A DNA stretch of 22,663 nt from Megasphaera sp. UBA5897 (GTDB taxonomy: Bacteria; Bacillota; Negativicutes; Veillonellales; Megasphaeraceae), in contig DJEN01000097.1 of the NCBI GenBank assembly GCA_002431345.1, positions 1-22,663 on the forward strand, in the 5' to 3' direction. The notes under the pieces were generated by a model, which saw nothing but the letters and a program-made list of their open reading frames with translations, had not been told where the DNA came from and made no database searches. How positions within the stretch are numbered: position 1 is the stretch's first letter; every line of letters begins with the position of its first letter. A program made the position numbers and the translations under genes. Positions 1-7,007 of this stretch are shown one piece after another.

Positions 1-11
1 GAAAAAATATC

Positions 12-40
12 TTGACAAGCAAAACAGTTGCATGTAGAAT
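12..40 (+). promoter_or_regulatory. sigma-70-type promoter of amt
   Basis: TTGACA at 12-17, a 17-bp spacer, then TAGAAT at 35-40. The expected transcription start is near 46-47, giving a leader of about 112 nt before the amt start codon. Spacing and -35 are ideal and the -10 differs from consensus at one position. There is no GG-N10-GC sigma-54 element here, so nitrogen control, if any, must act elsewhere, for example in the leader. Confidence 0.75.
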
Positions 41-69
41 GAGGTCAAGAAAAAATAATAATTTTAAGC

Positions 70-113
70 GAGGAAGCTGATTACCGTGAAAGGTGTTGGC
101 TTCCTCTTTTTTT
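70..113 (+). terminator. leader terminator-like hairpin upstream of amt
   Basis: GAGGAAGC (70-77) pairs perfectly with GCTTCCTC (99-106) and is followed by seven T (107-113). Inside, ACC (83-85) can pair with GGT (92-94) around a hexaloop. The hairpin lies after the promoter at 12-40 and before the start codon at 159, so it is placed to attenuate amt transcription. It could instead end an upstream transcript, but the promoter position argues for a leader attenuator. Confidence 0.6.
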
Positions 114-137
114 ACCGAGTTAGAGGGAACTTGGTAA
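112..137 (+). promoter_or_regulatory. second leader hairpin, just before the amt RBS
   Basis: A 10-bp stem, 112-121 with 128-137, containing one G-U pair, closes a hexaloop AGAGGG (122-127). Its 5' arm starts inside the U-tract of the preceding terminator hairpin. It ends six bases before the purine-rich Shine-Dalgarno stretch at 144-154. Position and form suggest a role in control of amt, but the ligand or protein is unknown. Confidence 0.45.
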
Positions 138-158
138 GGTATTGGAGGGGGAAGTAGT

Positions 159-1961
159 ATGGATGGTTTAAAATCATTTTGGTGCAAGGGGTGTTTGGCC
201 GCGGTTTTGACAGGCTGCCCGTTAGCCGCTTTGGCAGCAGCTCCAGATCCGGGCCGGTATTCATCTGTGGATACGATTTGGATTCTTTTGGGTGCAGCTT
301 TGGTTTTCTTTATGCAGCCAGGTTTTGCCATGTTGGAAACGGGCTTGACGCGGGCCAAAAATGCCGGCAATATCGTCATGAAAAATTTCATGGATTTTGC
401 ACTGGGCACTGTTTTCTTCTGGATTCTTGGGTTTGGACTCATGTTTGGTACAGATTTTCATGGTATCATTGGTATTCCCGATCCGTTCGTTCAAAATTTC
501 CATGTTGCAGATGATGCAGGATTTCCGGATATGGCGTTTCTGATTTTCCAGACTGTTTTTTGTGCTACATCGGCAACGATTGTTTCCGGTGCTATGGCAG
601 AACGGACAAAGTTTTCCGTATACTGTGTGTATTCTGTCTTAATTAGTTTATTGATTTATCCGATTTCCGGTCACTGGATTTGGGGCGGCGGCTGGCTGCA
701 GGATTTGGGCTTCCATGATTTTGCCGGTTCGACTTGCGTTCACATGGTTGGCGGCGTTTGCGCCCTTGTAGGTGCCTGGATTCTTGGGCCGCGTATTGGC
801 AAATATAATAAAGACGGCAGCGTCAATGCGATTCCCGGCCATAGCCTGCCGCTGGCTTGCCTGGGCATGTTTATCCTTTGGTTTGGTTGGTTTGGTTTTA
901 ATGGCTGCTCGACCGTTTCTATGACTGGTGATGAAATGTTGATTTCAGCGTCTACGATTTTTGTGACCACTAACATGGCAGCAGCAGCAGGTGCCTGCAC
1001 CGCTATGATTGTGACATGGATTCATTATGGCAAGCCGGATGTTTCCATGACATTGAACGGCGGCTTAGCCGGTTTGGTTGCCATTACGGCAGGCTGCGAT
1101 GTCGTGAGTGTGGCAGGTTCATTCTTCATTGGCATTATTTCTGGTGCAGTCATTGTCTTTCTTGTCGAATTTATTGATCAGAAAATGAAAATTGACGATC
1201 CTGTCGGTGCTGTTGCGGCACATGGCGGCTGCGGTGCCTTAGGGACGATTCTTACAGGGCTGTTCAGTGTCAAAGACGGTCTCTTATACACAGGAGAAGC
1301 CCATTATTTCCTCATTCAGGTTTTGGGTGTCTGCGTCGTTGCTTTGTATGTTTTCGTAGTCATCAACATTGTGTTCCGCGTTCTCAATGCGACGATGGGC
1401 CTGCGTGTTACGCCGGAAGAAGAAATCAACGGCCTGGACTTTGAAGAACACGGTATTGCTTCTGCATATGCCGGCTTTATGATTACGCCGGATACGGTTA
1501 CACAGGCTGTGGATGCAGGCAAAGCACCGGCACATGCTGTTGAAATACCTCTTGATAAAGAACCGGCTGTTCCGGCGGCTGCTATGCCGGTCGATGGACA
1601 TCATCTTTATAATGTGACGATTATTACGGATGAAAAACGGTTTGAAGCATTGAAAGGTGCCATGGAAGCCATTGGTATTACGGGCATGACGATTACGCGG
1701 GCTTTAGGGTTTGGCATTGAAAAAGGACGCACGGAATTATATCGTGGCGCTAAAGTTTCGGCAAAACTGATGCCGAAGGTACGTGTAGAAATCGTCGTTT
1801 CCAAGATTTCGCCGCGGACAATTATTGACGTAGCCAAGAAAGTGCTGTATACGGGTAAATACGGTGACGGCAAAGTCTTTGTTTCAACAATTGACAATGC
1901 AGTTAAAATCCGTACCGGTGAAGAAGGATACGAAGCACTGCAGGATTATCCTATTCAATAA
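159..1961 (+). CDS. amt: ammonium transporter fused to a P-II signalling domain
   Basis: Amt/Mep/Rh-family ammonium channel of the cytoplasmic membrane with a P-II (GlnB/GlnK) protein fused to its C-terminus, 600 aa against about 400-430 for Amt alone. An N-terminal hydrophobic segment (about residues 11-28) looks like a signal peptide. The membrane domain spans about 36-410, with the pore twin histidines at H195 and H355, then the usual Amt tail (about 414-437). A linker (about 440-481) leads to the P-II domain (about 482-595). That domain has the T-loop around Y528-R529-G530, the GDGK motif (569-572) and RTGE (585-588). The pore-plugging T-loop arginine is kept (R529), while the positions of the uridylylated Tyr51 and ligand residue Gln39 are V533 and E521. 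Start chosen for the purine-rich site at 144-154. Monocistronic, with its own promoter and terminator. Confidence 0.93.
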   Translation: MDGLKSFWCKGCLAAVLTGCPLAALAAAPDPGRYSSVDTIWILLGAALVFFMQPGFAMLETGLTRAKNAGNIVMKNFMDFALGTVFFWILGFGLMFGTDFHGIIGIPDPFVQNFHVADDAGFPDMAFLIFQTVFCATSATIVSGAMAERTKFSVYCVYSVLISLLIYPISGHWIWGGGWLQDLGFHDFAGSTCVHMVGGVCALVGAWILGPRIGKYNKDGSVNAIPGHSLPLACLGMFILWFGWFGFNGCSTVSMTGDEMLISASTIFVTTNMAAAAGACTAMIVTWIHYGKPDVSMTLNGGLAGLVAITAGCDVVSVAGSFFIGIISGAVIVFLVEFIDQKMKIDDPVGAVAAHGGCGALGTILTGLFSVKDGLLYTGEAHYFLIQVLGVCVVALYVFVVINIVFRVLNATMGLRVTPEEEINGLDFEEHGIASAYAGFMITPDTVTQAVDAGKAPAHAVEIPLDKEPAVPAAAMPVDGHHLYNVTIITDEKRFEALKGAMEAIGITGMTITRALGFGIEKGRTELYRGAKVSAKLMPKVRVEIVVSKISPRTIIDVAKKVLYTGKYGDGKVFVSTIDNAVKIRTGEEGYEALQDYPIQ

Positions 1962-2013
1962 CATGATGCAGTGCAGCATCAACTAAAAGATACGCTGCAG
2001 CATAATAAAAATG

Positions 2014-2051
2014 AGGTTCGCCGCTTTAAATGAGCAGGCGGGCCTTATTTT
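2014..2051 (+). terminator. rho-independent terminator of amt
   Basis: AGGTTCGCC (2014-2022) pairs with GGCGGGCCT (2037-2045), including two G-U pairs, over a 14-nt loop. It is followed by a T-rich tail. It lies 50 nt after the amt stop codon. The rest of the 288-bp gap (1962-2249) holds only the pyrF promoter. A 68-codon open frame that runs through this hairpin has no convincing ribosome binding site and looks spurious. Confidence 0.7.
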
Positions 2052-2181
2052 TATATGGCTGTGCAGGCTTTGGGGGAGTATACGGTTTCAATTTCAGCGA
2101 AAAACAGTTAGTAGATACAGCTGGCAGCATTTTTGGCATCCTATAAAACTTCAGACGGCAGTCATCCGCTTGATTCAGTCG

Positions 2182-2210
2182 TTGACAGCATATATAAAAA
2201 ATGACATAAT
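2182..2210 (+). promoter_or_regulatory. promoter of the pyrF-pyrE operon
   Basis: TTGACA at 2182-2187, a 17-bp spacer and CATAAT at 2205-2210. The transcription start should be near 2217, leaving only about 33 nt of leader before pyrF. That is too short for a PyrR-type attenuator, and no PyrR-binding consensus is present here. pyrFE therefore appears to be controlled separately from pyrBC-carAB. Confidence 0.75.
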
Positions 2211-2249
2211 AAATTAGATATGCCTATATATCCATAAGGAGGTTTACAG

Positions 2250-2963
2250 ATGGCAGATAATCGCATTATTACTGCTTTGGATGTCCATTCGCTGGAGGAC
2301 ATGAAAAAGCTCGTGGAATTACTGGGAGATAGTGTTTCCTTTTATAAAGTCGGCATGGAATTATTTTACAGTGCCGGTCCGGATGCGGTACGGTATTTAA
2401 AAGAACAGGGAAAACATGTATTTTTGGACTTGAAGGTACATGATATTCCCAATACGGTAGGCCAAAGCATTCGTGCGCTGACTCGGCTGGGAGCTGACTT
2501 GATGACGCTTCACGGCACAGGCGGCAAGGCGATGATGGCGGCAGCGGCTGATGCCGTTCGGGATGAAGCTGCCAAACTGGGCATTGAACGGCCGAAACTG
2601 CTGGCTGTTACGGTACTGACCAGCATCGATGAAGAAGGCTGGCAGGAAATCGGCGGCAAATACAGTATTGCTGAAACCGTACAGCGGCTGGCAAAACTGG
2701 CAAAAGAAGCCGGCGTAGACGGTACGGTTTCTTCACCGTATGAAGCCAAGGCCATTCGGAAAATGAACGGCCCGGATTTCCTGATTGTCACACCGGGAAT
2801 TCGCCCGACGTTTGCCGTTGCCAATGACCAGAAACGCTTTACGACGCCGTCACAGGCGCTCAAAGACGGTGCGTCACACTTGGTTATCGGCCGTCCGATT
2901 ACCAAAGCGGACAATCCGCAGGAAGCAGTACGCAAAATTTTAGCAGAAATTCAGGGGGTATAG
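2250..2963 (+). CDS. pyrF: orotidine-5'-phosphate decarboxylase
   Basis: Catalyses the last step of de novo UMP synthesis, decarboxylation of OMP to UMP, in the cytoplasm. The 237-aa length is normal for the short bacterial form. The family signature D-x-K-x-x-D is at residues D60, K62 and D65, and the N-terminal beta-strand motif ALD is at residues 9-11. A phosphate-binding segment near the C-terminus reads VIGRPIT. Start supported by a strong AAGGAGG at 2236-2242, seven bases before the ATG. First gene of a pyrF-pyrE-membrane protein unit, with pyrE starting six bases after its stop. PyrF and PyrE catalyse consecutive steps, which fits their pairing. Confidence 0.96.
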   Translation: MADNRIITALDVHSLEDMKKLVELLGDSVSFYKVGMELFYSAGPDAVRYLKEQGKHVFLDLKVHDIPNTVGQSIRALTRLGADLMTLHGTGGKAMMAAAADAVRDEAAKLGIERPKLLAVTVLTSIDEEGWQEIGGKYSIAETVQRLAKLAKEAGVDGTVSSPYEAKAIRKMNGPDFLIVTPGIRPTFAVANDQKRFTTPSQALKDGASHLVIGRPITKADNPQEAVRKILAEIQGV

Positions 2964-2969
2964 TAAGTT

Positions 2970-3557
2970 ATGATGACAGAAGCAGAAGTAAAACAATTAT
3001 TAGTTGACACCAAAGCCGTATTGGAAGGCCATTTCCTTCTTACATCCGGCCTGCACAGCCCGCTTTATGTTGAAAAATTCAACGTTCTTCAGCATCCGGA
3101 ATATACGGAAAAGCTTTGCAAAGAATTGGCTGAACGCTTCAAAGATCAAAATGTGCAGACTGTTATGGGGCCGATGACCGGCGGTATTTTATTAGCTCAT
3201 GAAGTCGGCAAAGCATTGGGTACCCGTGCTATTTTTACAGAACGTGAAAAAGGCGTCATGACGCTGCGCCGCGGTTTTCATATCGAACCGGGCGAACGCG
3301 TGCTCATCGTGGAAGATATTGTTACGACTGGCGGTTCTGTACAGGAAGTTGTCAATGTTGTTAAGAAAGCAGGCGGCGTCATTGTCGGCGTAGGCCTTTT
3401 GGTAGACCGCAGCGGCGGCAAAGCAGAATTTGGCGTTCCTAAAGAAAAGGTTCAGGCACTGCTTCATTTGACAGTTCCGACATATCAGCCGGACAACTGC
3501 CCGCTTTGCAAAGAAGGCGTGCCGATGACAGAACGCGGCAGCCATCATTTGAAATAA
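2970..3557 (+). CDS. pyrE: orotate phosphoribosyltransferase
   Basis: Transfers ribose-5-phosphate from PRPP to orotate, giving OMP, the substrate of the upstream pyrF product. 195 aa. The PRPP-binding loop with the acidic pair followed by TTGGS is at residues 111-123. The C-terminus carries a CxxC pair (C177, C180) in a short tail, as I recall from a number of Firmicute PyrE proteins; it may hold metal or be structural. Two adjacent ATGs (2970 and 2973) are possible starts. The first is closer to the GGGGG at 2954-2958. Cotranscribed with pyrF and with the following membrane protein gene, which begins 20 bases downstream. Confidence 0.95.
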   Translation: MMTEAEVKQLLVDTKAVLEGHFLLTSGLHSPLYVEKFNVLQHPEYTEKLCKELAERFKDQNVQTVMGPMTGGILLAHEVGKALGTRAIFTEREKGVMTLRRGFHIEPGERVLIVEDIVTTGGSVQEVVNVVKKAGGVIVGVGLLVDRSGGKAEFGVPKEKVQALLHLTVPTYQPDNCPLCKEGVPMTERGSHHLK

Positions 3558-3577
3558 GAAAGGGCTGAAAACAGAAT

Positions 3578-4522
3578 ATGGAATTATTATCAGCTATTCT
3601 GCCGTTTTTTGGCGCAGGTCTTCTCGGTGCTGTATTTTCCCGTTTTACGGGTATGAATATGAGCATGTGCCTGCTTATGATTTTTCTCTACATGGGCGCA
3701 AAACCGGGCGAACTCATCGTTGCTATGCTGTTGTTTAACGTTTTTACGTACTTTACGGTATATTCACAAGAACACCGCATGAACATGAAGACCTTTGTCA
3801 TCTTTCCGGGTGTCAAATTTCTCCTGCCTGTGTTTATTACGGTTATTTTAGCGGCAATCAGTCCTTTCTTCGGCATTGTCTTTTTTGTCATCGTCTTTTT
3901 GCTGGAAATTTTTGCCAAGATATACCAGGGAATTCCGCAGAAAGTGCGGCCGACTAAAGGACAGCTCGTACAAATGTGCGTCATTGCCAGCGTACTCGTC
4001 GTAATCGGTGCGGTTATTGTGGGATTTGTTCCGGCAGCATACTATTATATCTTAGCGGGCATCGTCATTCTTGCCTTTGCTGCGTTGATGTGGTTTGCCG
4101 GTGACCGTAAAAAATGGAACCGCTCGTGGGATATGATTTTGTACGGCACGACCTTTTTGGCTGGCCTTACAGGTATTGACGCCACAGACTGGCTTACGGC
4201 CATGCGGCGCAATGAACAGTCTGTGTTGTCCCGCTGTTATCCGATTGTTGTCAATTCGGCCATGGTTGTCGGTTTGATTGCTGCCTATCTGATTTTCAGA
4301 TATTTTTCATTGGGCGCACTGTTTTCCACAATCGGCGCAGCCGTAGGCATTCGCTTCTTTGGCGTGGAAACACACAGCACCAAGGGCAAGTTCTCCTATT
4401 TGACATTGGGCATTACTGTATTGGCTGCATTGGTCTTTATGATTATTCAGCCGCAGCCTGTAGGCATCCCTGAACTTCCTATGTCGGATGAACAGCCGCA
4501 TTTTCAATTTTTTAACTTTTAG
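3578..4522 (+). CDS. multi-spanning membrane protein, possibly TauE/SafE-like
   Basis: 314 aa with about ten hydrophobic segments covering nearly the whole length. They fall into two halves separated by a short charged stretch (about residues 173-180). The two-half layout, with a glycine-rich start to each half, resembles anion-exporter proteins of the TauE/SafE type, but I do not see a decisive signature, so the family call is weak. The last 25 residues are proline-rich and non-membrane. It follows pyrE by 20 bases, and a strong terminator comes right after it, so it is the third gene of the pyrFE transcript. The ribosome site is weak (AGGG at 3561-3564, 13 bases from the ATG), suggesting lower translation. 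No function in pyrimidine synthesis is known to me; transport of an organic anion is a guess. Confidence 0.75.
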   Translation: MELLSAILPFFGAGLLGAVFSRFTGMNMSMCLLMIFLYMGAKPGELIVAMLLFNVFTYFTVYSQEHRMNMKTFVIFPGVKFLLPVFITVILAAISPFFGIVFFVIVFLLEIFAKIYQGIPQKVRPTKGQLVQMCVIASVLVVIGAVIVGFVPAAYYYILAGIVILAFAALMWFAGDRKKWNRSWDMILYGTTFLAGLTGIDATDWLTAMRRNEQSVLSRCYPIVVNSAMVVGLIAAYLIFRYFSLGALFSTIGAAVGIRFFGVETHSTKGKFSYLTLGITVLAALVFMIIQPQPVGIPELPMSDEQPHFQFFNF

Positions 4523-4530
4523 AAACAAGT

Positions 4531-4563
4531 AAACTGGAACTGTTTTCGCGGTTCCAGTTTTTT
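4531..4563 (+). terminator. terminator of the pyrFE operon
   Basis: A perfect 10-bp stem, AAACTGGAAC (4531-4540) with GTTCCAGTTT (4551-4560), closes a 10-nt loop and runs into a T-tract to 4563. It begins eight bases after the stop codon of the membrane protein gene. It separates pyrFE transcription from the pyrB promoter that follows. Confidence 0.88.
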
Positions 4564-4597
4564 CTTATATAACTTTATCAGATACCGAAAAAAATTC

Positions 4598-4626
4598 TTG
4601 ACTTTATGACGGCATATATATAAAAT
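4598..4626 (+). promoter_or_regulatory. promoter of the pyrBC-carAB operon
   Basis: TTGACT at 4598-4603, a 17-bp spacer and TAAAAT at 4621-4626. The start should be near 4633. This places the whole PyrR-binding and terminator region (4640-4772) inside a leader of about 157 nt. Confidence 0.75.
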
Positions 4627-4642
4627 AATATAAGAATATGAC

Positions 4643-4772
4643 GGAGGTCCCGTGAGGCCTCGCTATTCACAATGTAGTGATTGTACCTTTAATATAGTCC
4701 AGAGAGGCTAAAAAGGGACATATTTTGCCATGCTTATGATATGACCTTGCCTTTCGGCAGAGGTCTTTTTTT
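4643..4772 (+). promoter_or_regulatory. PyrR-dependent transcription attenuator
   Basis: The PyrR-binding hairpin has the family consensus AGTCCAGAGAGGCT at 4696-4709: an upper stem AGTC/GGCT around loop CAGAGA, and a lower stem 4682-4689 with 4713-4720 carrying one mismatch. Downstream is a terminator, GACCTTGCC (4743-4751) with GGCAGAGGTC (4756-4765), one bulged G, then seven T. An early segment GAGGTC (4644-4649) is complementary to the 5' arm of the terminator and can form the antiterminator. In the known PyrR mechanism, UMP-bound PyrR holds the binding hairpin, which frees the terminator. pyrR itself is not in this window. Confidence 0.9.
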
Positions 4773-4789
4773 ATATAAGGAGGATTCCA

Positions 4790-5734
4790 ATGGCTAGTAT
4801 TCAGGGCAAAAGCCTGTTAGGGCTGCAAGGAGTACCAAAAGAAGATATTGAAATGATACTGCGAGTGGCAAAGAAAATGAAAGCTGTCGTTAACAGCGGC
4901 AACAAAAAATTGTCACTTCTCAAAGGAAAATCAGTTTGCAATATGTTCTGGGAACCAAGTACACGTACACGCGGCTCGTTTGAAATGGCAGCGAAATATT
5001 TAGGGGCAGATGTTATTAACTTTACCCCGCGCGGCAGCTCTATCCAAAAAGGAGAAAGCTTTCGGGATACTCTCCTGACTGTTACAGCAATGGGCGTCGA
5101 TGCGATTGTTATGCGTCAAAAACAAGAAGGTTCGCCTTGGTTTGCTGATACCTGTGTTTCGCCGATTATCATCAACGCCGGCGACGGCGCTCATGCACAT
5201 CCGACACAGGGACTGCTTGATTTGTTTACGATTACCGAACGCAAAGGTCATATAGACGGCCTGAAAGTAGTCATCGTCGGCGATATCGACCACGGCCGCG
5301 TAGCCCGTTCCGATATTTACGGTTTGAAGACAATGGGGGCAGATGTTCATTTAGTCGGTCCGCGGACACTGTTGCAGCCGGAATTGGAATCTATGGGCGT
5401 AACGGTTCATTATAATCTGGAAGAAGCGATCAAGGATGCCGACGTTATCAATGTACTGCGTATCCAAAAAGAACGGCAGGGCATTGGCTTTTTCCCAAGT
5501 GCCGGTGAATACAATGATTTATTCGGCATCAATAAAGAACGGCTGGCCTTGGCTAAGAAAGATGTTCTCGTTCTTCATCCGGGCCCAATGAACAGAGGTA
5601 TTGAAATCGAAACGGATACCTGCTACAATGACCATTCCGCTATTCAGGAACAAGTTAAAAACGGCGTTTCTGTACGGATGGCAGTATTGTATTTGACAAT
5701 TATGGGAGGCGATGACGTTGACACTGCTCGTTAA
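4790..5734 (+). CDS. pyrB: aspartate carbamoyltransferase, catalytic chain
   Basis: Condenses carbamoyl phosphate with aspartate to N-carbamoyl-aspartate, the committed step of pyrimidine synthesis. 314 aa, the usual catalytic-chain length. The carbamoyl-phosphate loop STRTR is at residues 57-61, with HPTQ at 137-140 and HPGPMNRG near the C-terminus. No regulatory chain gene (pyrI) follows, so control is probably by the PyrR attenuator and not by nucleotide allostery. AAGGAGG at 4777-4783 sets the start, 18 bases after the U-tract of the attenuator. Its last 23 bases overlap pyrC, which suggests coupled translation. Confidence 0.95.
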   Translation: MASIQGKSLLGLQGVPKEDIEMILRVAKKMKAVVNSGNKKLSLLKGKSVCNMFWEPSTRTRGSFEMAAKYLGADVINFTPRGSSIQKGESFRDTLLTVTAMGVDAIVMRQKQEGSPWFADTCVSPIIINAGDGAHAHPTQGLLDLFTITERKGHIDGLKVVIVGDIDHGRVARSDIYGLKTMGADVHLVGPRTLLQPELESMGVTVHYNLEEAIKDADVINVLRIQKERQGIGFFPSAGEYNDLFGINKERLALAKKDVLVLHPGPMNRGIEIETDTCYNDHSAIQEQVKNGVSVRMAVLYLTIMGGDDVDTAR

Positions 5735-7007
5735 AGGAGGCAGGGTAATCAACCCGGCTGTACAGCAAGATGAAATCTGCGATATTTTGATTGAAAATGG
5801 TAAAATCAAAGCCATTGGCAACAATCTTCCGGCAGAAGGCGCGGAAGTATATGATGCATCCGGCCTTGTCGTAGCACCTGGATTTATGGACATGCATGTG
5901 CATCTTCGTCAACCCGGCCAATCCGGCAAAGAAACAATAAAAACAGGAACTCAGGCAGCCGCAGCCGGCGGCATTACGCGCGTCGCCACGATGCCGAATA
6001 CCAATCCTGTTATCGATAAAGCTATCATCGTGGACGGCATGAAATATAAGATTGAAAAAGAAGCGGCTGTCAAAGTAGAAATTATCGGGGCTATTTCCAA
6101 AAACCTGGCAGGCGAAGAACTGTCCGGTATGGGCGGCATGGCAAAAGCCGGCGTTGTTGCCTTTTCTGATGACGGCCGTTATGTAGAAAACTCTGACTTT
6201 ATGCGCAAAGCCATGGAATATGCCAGCATGTTCCACAAAGTGATTATTGATCACTGCGAAGAACAGCGCCTGGTAGAAGGCGGGCAGATGCATGAAGGCG
6301 TTGTATCCAACCAGCTGGGCCTAAAAGGCCGTCCGGCAGTAGCAGAAGATATTGCAGTTGCCCGCGATATTTTCTTGGCAGAAGCTACGCACACACCGGT
6401 ACATATTGCCCACATCAGCACCAAAAATGCTGTGGAATTGGTTCGCCAGGCTAAAAAACGGGGGGTACAGGTTACAGCAGAAGCTACACCGCAGCATTTG
6501 ATTTTGACGGATGAAGCACTGCGCACGTATGACCCGCGGTTTAAAGTGAACCCGCCGCTGCGCTCAGAAGACCATCGCCAAGCTGTCGTAGAAGGATTGA
6601 AAGACGGCACGATTGATGCGATTGTTACAGACCACGCACCGCATGAATGGGAAGAAAAAGACCAAGAATTCAATTTGGCACCAAGCGGTTTTGTCGGCTT
6701 GGAAACAAGTGTCGGTGCTGTGCTGACTTATTTGTATCATACCGGTACAGTAGACCTGATGACGATTGTCAATGCTATGTCTACGGCACAGGCTAAAATT
6801 TTGGGATTGGATGCCGGTGTCATTGCCGAAGGCAAAGACGCAGATTTGACAATTCTGGATTTAGATAAAGAATGGACGGTAGATGCTGACAAGTTCTACT
6901 CCAAAGGCAAAGCATCGCCGTTTGATGAAATGATATTCAAAGGCAAAGCAGCCGCTACGATTGTAAACGGTGAATTTGTCATGAAAGATGGGGAGGTTTT
7001 ACGATGA
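5712..7007 (+). CDS. pyrC: dihydroorotase
   Basis: Cyclises N-carbamoyl-aspartate to dihydroorotate. It belongs to the long amidohydrolase form (about 430 aa) usual in Firmicutes. Metal ligands can be read as H62-x-H64, an Asp of the FSDDG motif (153-154), H181, H234 and D307 in TDHAPHE. All are present, so it should be active. It overlaps the end of pyrB by 23 bases. The start is uncertain: the ribosome site GGGAGG (5704-5709) lies only two bases before the ATG at 5712 but eight before an in-frame TTG at 5718, which may be the real start and would remove two residues. It overlaps carA by four bases (ATGA). Confidence 0.95.
   Translation: MTLTLLVKGGRVINPAVQQDEICDILIENGKIKAIGNNLPAEGAEVYDASGLVVAPGFMDMHVHLRQPGQSGKETIKTGTQAAAAGGITRVATMPNTNPVIDKAIIVDGMKYKIEKEAAVKVEIIGAISKNLAGEELSGMGGMAKAGVVAFSDDGRYVENSDFMRKAMEYASMFHKVIIDHCEEQRLVEGGQMHEGVVSNQLGLKGRPAVAEDIAVARDIFLAEATHTPVHIAHISTKNAVELVRQAKKRGVQVTAEATPQHLILTDEALRTYDPRFKVNPPLRSEDHRQAVVEGLKDGTIDAIVTDHAPHEWEEKDQEFNLAPSGFVGLETSVGAVLTYLYHTGTVDLMTIVNAMSTAQAKILGLDAGVIAEGKDADLTILDLDKEWTVDADKFYSKGKASPFDEMIFKGKAAATIVNGEFVMKDGEVLR

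Noticed and set aside
41..137. A complete two-hairpin ANTAR RNA motif in the amt leader
   Set aside because: Only one of the two hexaloops has A at position 1 and G at position 4, and it follows the terminator, unlike known ANTAR sites. It is kept only as a possibility in the findings.
2011..2217. A 68-codon plus-strand open frame after amt
   Set aside because: It begins inside the amt terminator hairpin, has no ribosome site, ends within the pyrF promoter region and has no recognisable protein features.
4638..4655. A tiny five-codon frame in the pyrB leader, as a possible leader peptide
   Set aside because: It has no ribosome site, and control is fully explained by the PyrR-binding hairpin and terminator.
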